Of a DNA stretch of 64,000 bases, positions 1-11,239 are shown piece after piece; position 1 is the first letter of the stretch; the number at the start of each line of letters is the position of its first letter. This DNA comes from Toxonevra muliebris (Eukaryota > Arthropoda > Insecta > Diptera > Pallopteridae), in the NCBI GenBank assembly GCA_963691655.1, contig OY829326.1, positions 55,049,776-55,113,775 of the forward strand. The letters are read 5' to 3'. Position numbers and translations under genes: made by a program. The notes beneath the pieces were generated by a model. That model was given only the letters and a program-made list of their open reading frames with translations, did not search any database and was not told the DNA's origin.

Positions 1-221
1 GAAAAGTATCGAGTTTTTACTTGTATTTACTTGTATCGAATCATCACTAGGTCCCTGAGACTCTACATTTACTAGTTACCAATGAGTACGTATTTTCACA
101 GAAAATTCGCTGCGTATGGTAGTCTTTGTCGGTGTATGTATTTTTCAGTGTTATGAACTGCGTATTTTTTCACCCAAATTCTTTGGGGACTTCATATTTT
201 CTCTGTGCTATAATTAATTAA

Positions 222-645
222 GGGAATGTTCCCTAGAGTGGCTCTTAATGTGGGTTGCGAACGTTTCTTCATTTTTTGCCACTGACAGCACCATTGCTTT
301 GATATTGGCAGTCACGTTTTTTGACGCTCTCACTTTCTAAATATGTGGTTTAGGTGTAACAAGACGTACGTATTCTTTATACTCGTTCCAAACACAGCGA
401 AAAAAGTGTTTTTTCATCATTTTTGCCATTGATTATTTTGTGCTTTTTTTTTCTTCAATGAAAACGTGAGTACATGTAAGCGATTATTAATCGTTCCTTT
501 ATATGATTTCAAACCAACCGTAGGCTGTGTATCTATTAGGTACCTATTAACAAAAACATAGATGGAAATGAAATCGGCGACAAAATCGCGAAAAATGGAA
601 CTAATTTGCCTGAAGATCAAATCACCTACTATAGGGGACATTCCC
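222..645. mobile_element. Short terminal-inverted-repeat element (MITE-like)
   Basis: The left end reads GGGAATGTTCCCTAGAGTGG. The reverse complement of the right end reads GGGAATGTCCCCTATAGTAG. They agree at 17 of 20 positions in inverted orientation, about 424 bp apart. The flanks are TTAA on the left (218-221) and TTAC on the right (646-649), which would fit a decayed TTAA target duplication. No transposase is visible inside. The family is not recognised; a piggyBac-type MITE is one possibility. Confidence 0.5.
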
Positions 646-818
646 TTACACAGGAAGTGAAACTACTCTGAAAGGTATTAAAATCTTCCAACACCAAAGA
701 CTTTGTTGGAACAACATTCTCTGGTATAATGAAAAATGAGGTAGTAGACGAGGCTGGGTCATGCAGAGGTCGTGCCCTTCTTAGCTTCCAATAAACGACT
801 TTTTACAACCTATAATAG

Positions 819-1030
819 CCTGTGAAGTTTTTTGTCATTTTCGGCCATTTTTGTTTTTTGGGTTAAGATTAAGAAAACTTGGCAACAAAAATTTTTCCTA
901 AAGCTTTAAGACATTTATTCACTTTTCTCCTTAGTCTGATAGGGTCCATCAAATGCTTCATCGTATTAAATTTATTGTATTTAAACATCAGTTTCATAAA
1001 AATTTTATATGAATATTTTCTTCGAATGAA
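819..1030 (+). mobile_element. Truncated relative of the hAT-like element at 34065-35084
   Basis: This stretch aligns by eye, with small gaps, to 34868-35041, the right part of the hAT-like element lying in the RTE LINE. Shared blocks include CCTGTGAA, GGTTAAGATTAA, TTTTTCCTAAA, ATAGGGTCCATCAA and TGAATATTTTCTTCGAATGA. Similarity stops just before the C-rich run and terminal repeat, so this copy lacks its end. No coding capacity is visible. Confidence 0.6.
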
Positions 1031-1379
1031 AGATTAATTTTATTCCGAATTTGTTACCATCTTCTTTTGATAGTTATAAAAACTATTTAAAAGCTTTGGG
1101 TTGACTTCTAAATGAACTGGAAATGATAAAAATATTTATGTACTTAAAGCTTTAAACATATATTTTAAAGTTCGTACATATTCGTGTAGGTATGTATATT
1201 TTGGTATATGATAATAAACCCAACATCTAATTGCCTGCCAATAATAAACGAAATCTCATAAATAATCGCATTACACCACACATACTTGCACACACACATA
1301 CATACATACAGACATACGAATGCATACCATTTGAGAATGACAAATTCATATTTTATTGCTTGACCGCAATATTAACAAA

Positions 1380-2045
1380 CAATATACCGCCAGCAATAAT
1401 AGCGACAACAGCAACAGCAGCAGCATTACCTCCACCAGCACCACCAACAATAACAACGTTTACATCTTCAAACTCATATACTACACGTACACTCTATAAA
1501 GAGATAAATATTTTCAGCTATAAGTTCCGCATGCGACCAATAATAATAATAACAACAACAACAACAACACCAACATTCACAATATGCATTACAGTCAACA
1601 GTAACAACAACAAACATTGCTGCTACAATAATATAATCTGCATTTGAGTGTCCATTGTTTCAGTGGCAGCAGCAGCAACAGCAGCAGCACCAACCACAGC
1701 CGTAGATGAAGAAGGAGTTGAAGTCAAAGCATCTTCAACTGTTTTGTTTTGTTGCCTTCAACTTTTTTATTATGCTGTTACTGCAGTTGTTAATTTATTT
1801 ATTTTTTTTTTTTGTTGCTCCTGTTGTTACTACTGTTGTTGCTGTTTTTGTTATTACTATTGATGTTTTTGTTGCTGCTGTTGCCAATTTCACCAATATT
1901 GCAATTTGAACATAATTTTCATATGTGTTGCCAATGTTCACAGCTCGTTAGCCACAACTTCATACATACATTGACCATTAGTAAAAAAAAAGAGGAAAAG
2001 CGTTTTTATTGTTGTTGTTAGTGGTAGTTGTTGTTGTTGTTGTAC
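1380..2045. repeat. Trinucleotide-rich (CAA/CAG/GTT) block
   Basis: Dense interrupted CAA, CAG and ATA runs (1380-1700) are followed by GTT/TTG/CTG runs (1740-2045). Long open frames result in several phases, such as poly-Leu, poly-Val and poly-Thr peptides. They overlap each other in competing frames and look like by-products of the repeats, so I do not call them genes. Confidence 0.7.
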
Positions 2046-3062
2046 GTGTTCATACACGAAATTCGTTTGCATTTTTTGCGTATGGTAGTCATCGTTGTCA
2101 GTGTATCTTCATCGATTTCACTCACTCCAACTCAATTCAATTCACTTCAACAACTTCTACTACTTCATTGCATTATGATGGTATGCAACACTATAAAATG
2201 TACATAATTGGCGGCAGCAAGCAAGCAACAATATCTATACCTAACCGTGCAACATATGCGTTGATGCTGCGTGTTACACTCTACAACAATTTTAGAGTTG
2301 CGTTTTATTTTCGTTGTTACTGCTGCTGCTGCTGCTGTTTGCTGATTTGTTTTATTAACTTGGATATAATAAAAAATGCGTTCTTTTTTTCTGCCTTCAA
2401 TGCGTTAAATATTTTTTGGTTCGTTTATTCTTTTTTTGTTTTTTTCTTTTTTGACAGTTGGTTAGTTGTTCCTAGATAGCAATGTGATGTTGTTCAGTTG
2501 CTGTTATTGTTGTTTCTGTTACAATCTGCATTTTACACAATACTTTGCGTACAAAATGTTGATGCAAAATGTTCTGACACAGTGGCCGCTGTTGTGTATT
2601 TGATTTTTTTTTATGGAATTACACAAAACATTCGCTTACATTCAACGTTTTTGCAATGAGATTCATAAAAATACATAAACTTGCGTGTTTTTTTTCTTTT
2701 TGTGCCTATAAAAATCTAGTTAAAAAGTTTTACAAACCAACTAAGTAGGTAAATTTATACAATGAATGTAAATGGTTTGGGAATAATTGTAGGAAATGTG
2801 TTTATGAGAAATTTAAATGTGTAAGGTTAACTTTTTAAACTGAAGTCATCTTGAAGTGATTTACTTATGAATGACAATGCCGAAAAATATTCTTATTTAA
2901 ATATTCTAATAAGAATTGAATTCGCCATGAAAAATGACGAAATCTTCAATCAAAAAAAAAAAAAACAAAAATTGAGAATTAGAAAAAATTGATTGAGAAT
3001 TATCACCAGACTACAAAGGTTGCAAAATAAAAATGTAAATCCGTATATACACAAAAACAAGC
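2046..3062. other. AT-rich stretch without a recognisable gene
   Basis: I see only AT-rich DNA with homopolymer T runs, a CTG run near 2320-2340 and an A run near 2950. There is no domain-bearing reading frame and no terminal repeat. Confidence 0.4.
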
Positions 3063-3215
3063 GGATCGATCAGGAAATTTCTATCGACTGGCACTCGGCA
3101 GCTGATCGCTTTTGGTCGATTACATCAACATTCACAATAGACAAACTAAAATTAGTCGATCATATATAAAGTCGAATAGCGACAGCAATCGATTGACGAT
3201 CGAGATTAGCAATTG
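3063..3215 (+). promoter_or_regulatory. Cluster of CGAT/TCGA motifs with a TATATAAAG box (possible core promoter)
   Basis: About ten CGAT/TCGA motifs fall in 150 bp of otherwise AT-rich DNA (for example GATCGATC, TATCGACT, AGTCGATC, AATCGATTGACGATCGAG). TATATAAAG lies near 3163. CGAT clusters are typical of fly boundary and replication-related promoter elements (DREF/BEAF type), which is general knowledge rather than evidence here. No convincing coding exon follows; the next coding remnant is a transposase at 3659. A repeat-derived origin is equally possible. Confidence 0.2.
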
Positions 3216-3658
3216 GACCCTTAAGGCCACCTTCTGGTCTAGATTTCAAAAACAAACTGAATTTTTTTATATATACATATATTTCAAAAGTATAGACTTT
3301 TAGAAGTGTACTGTAAAATTTTCGTATCAATATTTCCAGTATTTCGACTTCTACAGCCTATTTAGTAGGTGAGCGCAGAAGCAGGTAAAAGGGCCGACTG
3401 AAGTTTAAACTCATTTATCTCGAAACTATATTCTTCTGCACGGTGGGACACAAAAAACAAAAACTACTCGACCGATTCGTCTCAAATTTTACTATAAAGC
3501 GCGGTTCACGCCAAATTGGCACGCGTTGTTGTGGTCACCACGTCGCCTCTAATCACAATAACAACAAATTTTTTACTGGGATTTGTTTACAATACTGTTA
3601 CCCGTTAGTTGATAAATTTTTCATATTAATTGATTGCAAGTTGGTGATTGTGTGCACA

Positions 3659-4618
3659 ATGGAAGCTGCAAATAGAAAATTTATTGTGAACAAATTTATT
3701 GAAAATCCGTCGTTGTCTGGTTCAAAGATTGCGAAAGTGTTAAATATCTCCAAAAGAACGGTATGTAGAGTTATAAAACGATATAAAGAAACTCTTAGTG
3801 TTGAAAGAGCTAAAAAAGTTGTGAACAAAACGGGAACCACCAACCTAAAATTAAAGGCAAAGATCTTGAGATCCATCAGAAGCAATCCCGGACTATCGGA
3901 TAGCGATCGTGCCAAAAAATTCAATACCAGCAAAAGTACTGCTAGACGAATATGCATAAAAGCTGGGCTAAAGTGCTATCGTGCTATAAAATATCCAAAT
4001 AGAACAGACAAACAGAATTTGCTGGCCAAAAAACGGGATGCATTATTGTGGATGACGAATCATACGTAAAATTTGATCTTAAACAGCTTCCAGGTAAAAA
4101 ATTTTATATGGCAACGAATCGCAGTAATGTATCCTTAAAACTCAAGTACATAAAAATGGATAAATGTGCAAAGAAAGCAATGGCAGGCTATTTGCAGCTG
4201 TGGTCTCAAATCCATGGCATTTGTGACATCCTCTTCTCTGACGTCTGATATTTACATCAAAGAGCGCCTTTCGAAACGATTATTGCCATTTCTTCGTCAC
4301 CACCATTCGCCAGTGAAGTTTTGTCCTGATTTAGCCAGTTGCCACTACTCTAAGAAAACCATGGATTGGTATCAGACAAATAAAGTAGATATAGTGTCCA
4401 AATATATGAATCCACCCAATTGCCCCCAGCTTCGACCGATCGAAAAATACTGGGCTATTACAAAATATAAGTTGAAGAAAAATGCAGGTATTGTCAAAAA
4501 TGTGAATTCAATGTTACTAAAATGGAACCAAATAGCCGCAAAAGTATCCAGAGCGGATGTTCAACGGATGATGGGGTCCATTAAAAGGAATACCCGGAAC
4601 TTTTTGCACAAGAAGTAA
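3659..4618 (+). pseudogene. Tc1/mariner (IS630-type) DD37E transposase, broken
   Basis: Three frame-shifted blocks make one transposase. The first (from ATG 3659) begins MEAANRKFIV and carries two helix-turn-helix segments (SGSKIAKVLNISKRTVCRVI and DSDRAKKFNTSKSTARRI) of the N-terminal DNA-binding region. The second (from about 4048, another frame) has the first catalytic Asp in VDDESYVKFD. The third (from about 4180, back in the first frame) has the second Asp in PDLASCHYS and the final Glu in RPIEKYW. I count 37 residues between the last two, hence DD37E. Frame breaks lie near 4035, where about 20 residues also seem missing, and near 4180, so the copy is inactive. I could not find convincing terminal inverted repeats around it. 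In life such an enzyme cuts and pastes its element at TA sites. Confidence 0.88.
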
Positions 4619-5714
4619 ATGTAAATCTTTTAATATTATAGTATTAAAACACAATATTAAACTTATCATTTAATGCATTATTTGTTATTCTGAGTGTTCT
4701 GGTTAAAAAGATTCAGAAAACCAGTGCTTATCGCAGGAACTAAAACAACTTTCTACGTTGAATACTTCTTACTTTTTACATACAAAAAGTAGTGAAAAAA
4801 CAGTCTGTTTTCGTAAAGTAAATTTCAACAAGGCGCCATTTTGTCAAAAACTATATAACTATATAACAAACTATATAATAAACGATTCATAAATAGTTTT
4901 AATTCAATATAACATATTAATTGCATACACACACACACGCCTATGGCAGAAATAACAATGTGTAGCGTCGCCATCTTAAAGTTTATGACAGTTATACATT
5001 TCACATACAGATGGCGCAAATGCCCAAGGAATTACATGAAGATGTCGCACACAAAAAGAGTTCGCTACAATTGTCATCGACATTACCGGTACAGAGTTGT
5101 AATTTTTGTTCTAGCATTAATCCCAAAAAAAAAAATTGGTTGTGTATTAACGAACACAAGGCAGAAGTGAAACTTCTTGTGAACTAAACGAAACACAAGC
5201 AAATGAAATTAAAAAATACAAGCCAATGAAGTAAAAAATTTAGCGATTGAAAAATGAGTGTTTAATTGGTATTCATTTTAATTTTTGGTTCTTTTTCTTA
5301 ATAAAATGTTTTTTTTTTTTTAAAAGTTATGCATTTCCATTTTACTTGATAGTGCCCAACGAACCATATAGGTAATTTCAGATTTTAACACTTGTAATTA
5401 AGTTATTGAAAAGGTCATAGAACAAAAGTTGTTCAGAATGAAGAAATGCCACTCCTTAATATTTTTTGAAACATAATTTGCCTTGTTGAGTAGGGAAGGG
5501 TTAAAGGGATATGATTGGAAAATTGTGCTATTGTCTATAAAGGTTTATATAGGGTAATCAGTGAATTTAGATGGGACTGAATTCAGCGGGATTTCTACAT
5601 TAATAGAGTATTTATCGGAGGTGACTCCATCGGCCGATGAGGAAGTTCATTAACCAGAAAGAAAAGTTATGGCCGATATTTTAGATAATTTAGCGATTAG
5701 AGCCTTTGTTTTGA
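4619..5714. other. AT-rich stretch, no gene recognised
   Basis: The 3' remainder of the Tc1/mariner element probably lies in the first 200 bp. A short CA run occurs near 4927. Small open frames here show no domain, signal peptide or biased composition that would support coding. Confidence 0.4.
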
Positions 5715-5946
5715 CTTTCAAAAAAATTTCTGCAAGCTACACTTGATTTTTTTTTTTTTGTAATACGAGGGGACGCGCAGTGGCAATTTAGCCTCAAAAA
5801 CGAGGTACCAATTTTCAAACAGCAGCTAAACGATGTAAAACAGAAACCAACGACTAACGGTAAACCAAACTGCATCTCAAAACTTACAAAGTCACTTGAG
5901 TGGCAGCGGTCGGCTACTATAATTTGTATTTTAAAAACACATTAAA
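5715..5946 (+). other. Open reading segment of unknown origin
   Basis: A 76-codon segment without an ATG is open from just after a TGA at 5712 to a TAA at 5944-5946. Its second half reads like real protein (GDAQWQFSLKNEV, PIFKQQLNDVKQKP, LTKSLEWQRSATII) with mixed, charged composition, unlike the repeat-driven frames around it. I cannot assign a family. It could be a decayed transposon exon or a host exon fragment. Confidence 0.2.
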
Positions 5947-6299
5947 CAATTTGCGGTTAATTTACCGCGGCGCGCCCTCTGAAGGCTTAATGGAAATCTA
6001 TATACTAATAAAACATTAAGATTGACATCAGAAAAAATTAAATAAAAACTCCATGATTAATGAACTAAAAACTGAATTATGAACTATGTCAAAATGATTG
6101 GTAATTGGGTACTATAATACAAATTTTAATCTGTTAATCAAAGCATAATGATTCGGTAAGTATTTGCAACAGAAATAGAAACTATATTCGATAGATTTTA
6201 TCAAGCTGAATGAACGTTTTCAAAATGTCTACAGCGTATATAGGACAAACAAGTCACCGGTCGTTTCGTAATCCAGCGCGATTCCTCATCATCTCAGTG

Positions 6300-7340
6300 A
6301 TGGTTCTTTACGACTATTTCAACACCCTATACCTATGAACTACTTAGATGGTAAAGTACCTTCACTAGTTGTGCCGCTGGGCTGGCAAATAGAAAGGCAA
6401 TATTGTATCTAAATACCTCAAGTGCACCACTATCGACAGTGCGTCTGGTAGTCGATCTGTAAAGGCATTGAGGGACCGCTTACTAGTCATAAGAAGATTT
6501 CTCCGCAAATGTCTATGCTCAGATACCGTTGGTAGTTGTGCGAAACTATGCGAATCCTTCCGTTCCTATGGAAAATTTACAATGAGGGAAAGGACCTCGA
6601 CCAGATTTAGCCGATAAGCTTGCCCGCCATTATTTGGGCTTACAGATGAACCTACATTACGCCAAAGGGGCAGAGGACCTAGTAATGAACTTTAATAAAT
6701 CCGTTCTTGTTTCCTTCACTAGAAGATACAAATTAGACCTGATTTCTTTTTCTATTCATGTTACGCTTATTCATTATTTCAATTAAGTCTAATACATGCC
6801 AAAAGACTTAATTGGACTATTCACGATTAAGTATCACGCATTTTTTTCTCTGGGACCGCTAAGTACTACACTCGATGAGGAGTTATCCTTTAAACTGATA
6901 AAAAAGTGTTTTGATAGTCTCCAGCATAACAGCGTCACGCTTTGATAGATAGATAGATGGGCGTCTTCGATATCTTTCGTTGCAAAGCGGGAAAGTAAAT
7001 AATAGCTCACGTCGGACCATATTAGTTCTCCTTTCCCTTGATCGGTCTAACGTTTGCACTAAAATGGGCCGTAAACAGATAGTGGGATAATGGATAATAT
7101 GTGCTCAGATATCACTTAAATAAACTAGTTATGTCCAATGCGGCAAAGTGTTGTCTATGTTTGGAAGATGTCGAGACGACAAATCACATTTATTAGGGGA
7201 TTTTAACCGATCAATCAGATCTGACCCTCTTCCATAAAAGATCCTCTAGTCTTCATTACGATAGTGAATCGCACAAAAAAATCTATTTTATTATAGGTCG
7301 TTGGGTCTAACGACGAGGAACCGTAGCGGGTTACGAAACA
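6300..7340 (+). pseudogene. Decayed R1-like LINE (non-LTR retrotransposon) 3' half
   Basis: There is no long ORF, but short in-frame pieces recall the C-terminal half of an R1/Jockey-type ORF2. Near 6670-6760 a segment ending SVLVSFTRRYK resembles the ...KTELVLFTRRYK... stretch downstream of the reverse-transcriptase YADD box. Near 7140-7190 the peptide CCLCLEDVETTNHIY resembles the C-x2-C...H zinc knuckle that follows the RNase H region. The pieces are in the expected order on one strand, separated by stops and frameshifts. This is an old dead copy, and the clade assignment is tentative. Confidence 0.45.
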
Positions 7341-7849
7341 ATTCATTATAATTTACAGTATTTTTATTTTATGACAATAGTTTTTTGCCTAATTTGTTCC
7401 GGGACTTTTTATAGTTGCAATCGATCTCTCTCACAATTTTTCTTTACGCAAGGTTTTGTTCTATTAATTCTTCATTTCTTAACATCACATCAAACATGTT
7501 TCCATCCATCCTTATTATTTTTATTCTTCAAGCTAATATTTTTATATAAGCTAATATTTTTTTTCGCCCCTTGAATTCCAACTGCAATCAACTGCAGCCA
7601 ATCTTCTTTTCAAAACAATTCAACTATTTCTTCGCCAGTTTCCCACATCATTTTACAAGATTTCAGCAATAAATAAATCTTAAATAGATCATCGGCAATA
7701 AAATATTTTCACAGATCGTTTTGTTAATTGTAAAGCCTTTAGGGTAAATAAATTCACTCAATCTAAAAGTACCTAACTACCTACCTACCAAACTATGTAC
7801 AACAACAACATCGAAACTTAAACACAATTACAGATCGATGAATCACAAT
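7341..7849. other. AT-rich stretch, no gene recognised
   Basis: Pyrimidine-rich AT DNA. The open frame at 7371-7574 is hydrophobic and T-driven with no other support. Nothing else is recognised. Confidence 0.4.
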
Positions 7850-8181
7850 ATTAAATCCGATCGATCTATCGCGATCGTTTGATACTACAATCGCGATCGC
7901 CAACTACTTTAAGCAATTTATCTTCGAATCGACATTTTCGCGCGCAGCGTTCAATCGATTTAAGGGGGTAAAGGGGGGGAGGGGGGGGGCAGCTCAGGCA
8001 ACAGACAGCAAAATCGAACGATCGGACACTATTGAAAACGGCGACCGTCAGTAATCATTGAGGTGCGCGACAATGAAGAAACAACGAACGATTGTATCAA
8101 ATAAGAAGAAGCAGAAGAAAAAAACGCAAGCAAAAAAAAAACAAAAAAAAATAATTGAACCCTAAAGCGCGAAGGAATTAA
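7850..8181 (+). promoter_or_regulatory. CpG-rich candidate promoter / 5' leader
   Basis: This is the most CpG-rich segment of the window. It holds repeated CGATCG/TCGCGATCG palindromes (7857-7905), TCGCGCGCAGCG (near 7938), and then a long G-rich tract. Downstream, near 8048, ACCGTCAGTAATC resembles a fly initiator (TCAGT). The purine-rich AAG/AAA leader that follows lacks the microsatellites seen elsewhere. Together this suggests a plus-strand transcription start, but no coding exon proves it. An insulator or origin-type element is an alternative. Confidence 0.28.
7964..7989 (+). promoter_or_regulatory. G-quadruplex-capable G tract
   Basis: Runs of 5, 7 and 9 G are separated by TAAA and a single A. 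Such a tract can form a G-quadruplex. It lies inside the CpG-rich candidate promoter segment and is strikingly out of character with the surrounding AT-rich DNA. Confidence 0.5.
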
Positions 8182-8265
8182 ATGGAAGCAATAGCGGCGG
8201 CAACTAACAATAATAATAACAGCAACTATAACAACAACAACAGCGGTTGTCAGCACTTAAGATGA
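8182..8265 (+). CDS. Short Asn-rich ORF in the candidate 5' leader
   Basis: The 27-codon frame starts MEAIAAATNNNNN and continues with an Asn/Ser run to a TGA. The ATG has a fair fly start context (AATTAA before ATGG). It lies 130 bp downstream of the possible initiator. It could be an upstream ORF, or the beginning of a first coding exon whose donor I cannot identify. Asn-rich starts are common in fly regulatory proteins, but CAA/AAC microsatellites also generate them, so coding is doubtful. Confidence 0.15.
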   Translation: MEAIAAATNNNNNSNYNNNNSGCQHLR

Positions 8266-9835
8266 TTTTTTATTGGCAATAATAGAGTGCAGTGAAATAG
8301 TAGTAGGGCCCAAATAACAGCCAGCAGCAGAAGCATCACGTTGATGATTGCAATTGAGCTTGTCAACTAAAAGTTATACAATAAAAACATCACAAAAAAG
8401 GCAAAAACAAAGTTAGCAGCAACTGTTGCTGTTACCATTACTGTTGTGTTGTTAGTTAAACTTGTTGGCCATTTGAAAATGTAGACCACAACAATATATA
8501 ATTTGATCAAAATAAGAAGATCAAAGTCAAATGCCGCACACAAAGCAAAAATAGGCGCTAATGTGAGCTGCTTCTCACGAGCAGATACCAATAGATTTAC
8601 TGCTGTTGCTGCTGATTCGATTGATGATACTCCTTGTTTTATGGTGCATGTGCATAATTTTCATCACCACACACACACACACACACACACATACACAGAG
8701 AGACGTGCATGCTAACAAAACTGCATGCGCGCGACAAATAGTTGCACACTAACTGCTGCTGCTGCTACTATTGTTGTTGGCTGCTGCAAGCAACACTCTT
8801 CAACAACAAGGCGGCAGTAAATCCATTAATTCGATCTTTACAATCACAGCGCTACAAAAAGAAAAACTTAACTTGTGACTATCAATCGATCAGTTTTCCA
8901 CTGCGGGATGCAGCAACATGTTGTTGATATGTATCCATTGCTGATTTTTTTTTTCTTTTAGTTAGTTAGATAGGCAAGTATCGACATCAACATACTCAAT
9001 ACATATATTAACCCCACTTGACAATTGCCTTTAGGTGATTTTCACCACACATACATATATATGGAGGTATGTATGACTATCGTTGTAGAAGTATACGAGT
9101 TGCAACAGCTTGAACAACATAAATCCTTCAAATGTTGCATGTTGCCGCCGCGCATCAACAGCATGTATTACCACCGCAAATGGTAGGTAATTATGTCACG
9201 AAACTGATAAATTACATTTTGATATACCACAGCAAAAGTGGCAGACAGAATGAAAGAGATAGTAAAAAAGGGAGAAGGAAAGAGAGAAGAGAGTCTGTGT
9301 GGTTTAGAAAAAGGAAAAGATGTGCATAAACAATGTTTGGTTAATTAAAGAATATATTAGTTTAAGAAAAAAGGGTTAATTTAAATGAAATGTTATGAAT
9401 GCTAGAAGGAAATAGTTTAGGAAACCTTAAGAAAGTACCAAAAAATAAAAGGGAAACTTTAGAGAGCATGAGTGAAAAATTCATTAATTTTTTTAAACCT
9501 CGTATTTTTGAAAGATTTTAAATTAGAGCTGGAGAAATCTCGATTAGAAAATAGTTCGCAAAAAACAAAAACATAAAACATTTATTGAAATTAGGTTAGG
9601 TTCTCGTCGTTTTATTTACAAAAATATTTGTAGAAATTTTTTTAAGGTCTGTCGCAATTTGTTGTAAGCAAACTTTGAATTGTTAGAAACTAAAAAAAAA
9701 GGTTTTTGTAGTATAAATCACTATAATATTCTTGCCGATTTACAAGACTTTTTACATGGAGAATAAAGCAGAGCTTAGGCAATACGATATATACGACACA
9801 ACTCGTGGTTGGATGCAATTTTAATTGTGTAATTT
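8266..9835. other. Microsatellite-bearing stretch without recognised gene
   Basis: It holds a (CA)n tract at about 8668-8698, CTG/GTT runs near 8755-8785, CATATA motifs near 9050, and a purine-rich GAAAGAGA tract near 9250-9320. Open frames across these tracts are in competing phases and show no domain. Confidence 0.45.
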
Positions 9836-10720
9836 GGTTCCAAATTTTGGACCATATTATGGCCAGAAATCAAACCGAAATTCAGATAAAAAGTCAGACC
9901 AAAATTCAAACCCAATTAAGACCAGAATTGTGCCCAAAACTCAAACTAAAACTAGACCAAAACTCGAACGAAAATTAAAGCCAAACTCGTACCGAAATTC
10001 AGACGAAAACTTAGACCAAAATGCAGAATGAAATTGAAATTATAACTCGGATTAAAACTAAAACCAAAATTAAGACCAAGGCTCAGACTAAAAAATACCA
10101 AAATTCAGATCGAAATTTAAACCTAAGTTCAGAATAAAAATTTGGCCAAAACTCAGATCATAACTTGGACCAAAATCAAAATCACACCTTAAAAAATACA
10201 AAAAAAGTGGCCACACTGTAAGTTTTTTTTACAGAACATAATAGAATATTGCACATATATTAGAAATATCGGATTTTTATTGAAATAAACGAAGTTCCTT
10301 ATACAGCCATATTTTATTTACGGTGTAATTTTATTCTCACGCGACCAGGAGATTGATTGAAGCCAACACAAAACAACCCTTGAGACCACCAAAGCTCAGA
10401 ATAAAAAGATGCCAAAATCACTTCAAAATTTAAACCAAAGTTCAAACCGAACTTGTACCGAAAATCAGACGTAAATTTAGACCGAAATGGAAACCGAAAT
10501 TTAGACCGAAATGGAAACGAAAATTCATATCAAACTCAGATCGAAATTCGTACCCAAATTCCAACTGAAAATTATACCATATTAAGATCAAAAATCAAAC
10601 CAAAACTCAGACAGAAATGAGATCATAAATAAGAGCACAATTCAAACTAAGCTCAGATCAAAATTCGGACCAAAACTCATATAAAATTTAAAGCCAAATT
10701 AGACCAATTGCACTGTGCTA
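9836..10720. repeat. Degenerate 12-bp tandem repeat array (ACCAAAATTCAG phase)
   Basis: The stretch is built of units close to ATTCAGACCAAA, mostly 11-13 bp long, in the opposite orientation to the array at 15.7 kb. It is interrupted at about 10200-10390 by unrelated sequence starting near a GGCCACACTGTAAG block. The apparent ORF at 9825-10031 (Lys/Asn/Asp repeats such as RNSDKKSDQNSN) is a translation of the repeat. Confidence 0.75.
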
Positions 10721-10760
10721 CACATTTTTCTAACGAAGATTTAGCTAACACAAGCCGATA

Positions 10761-11175
10761 GTGCTGGTCTAGAGTAACAAAACCTTAAAAGGGTTTTGCA
10801 AAATTAGCTCGCTTTTAAAAGATAAAGACATTCAAATTTTGCCTCTTGCAGCTTATTGTTTAAAAATGAAATGCTCGTTTTTTATTACTTTCTTCAGCGA
10901 AAGAAGAACAAAAACAATTTAAACATTGTAGGGTTTTCGATATTAAGAAGTTTAAACTATCCATTACATGACTATTGCAAAAAATAAGCAATAATGCTGT
11001 TAACAAAAATGTATAGAATTTAATAATGTTTGGGTTTTCAAATTTTTGTTTTATTATAAACAGAAAATAGAATTGAAAAATACACTAAAATAGCTCAACT
11101 TTGAAAGGCTATAACATTTAAAAGCGAGCTAACTTTTTAAAACCCTCTTAGGGTTTTGTTACTTTGGGCCAGTAC
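10761..11175. mobile_element. TA-flanked MITE with long inverted repeats
   Basis: Left end 10761-10822 and right end about 11114-11175 form an inverted repeat of about 60 bp. Both ends carry, in order, GT-CTGG, AGTAACAAAACC, GGGTTTT and TTAGCTCGCTTTTAAA. TA dinucleotides flank both sides (10759-10760, 11176-11177). The size of 415 bp, absence of coding sequence, and ends like GTGCTGG/CCAGTAC fit a non-autonomous Tc1/mariner-type element. Confidence 0.75.
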
Positions 11176-11239
11176 TACCGACCTGTTTTGGTCGCTTCTC
11201 CGTTAGATTCCATGACCTTAAAATTGTTGCACAGGGTTA

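Noticed and set aside
1231..2479. Long Leu-, Val-, Thr- and Cys-rich ORFs
   Set aside because: They overlap in several frames of the same trinucleotide repeats and have no non-repetitive core.
9825..10031. Lys/Asn/Asp-repeat ORF, and its counterpart on the minus strand at 15952-16197
   Set aside because: They translate the degenerate 12-bp array; 12 bp is four codons, so open frames are expected.
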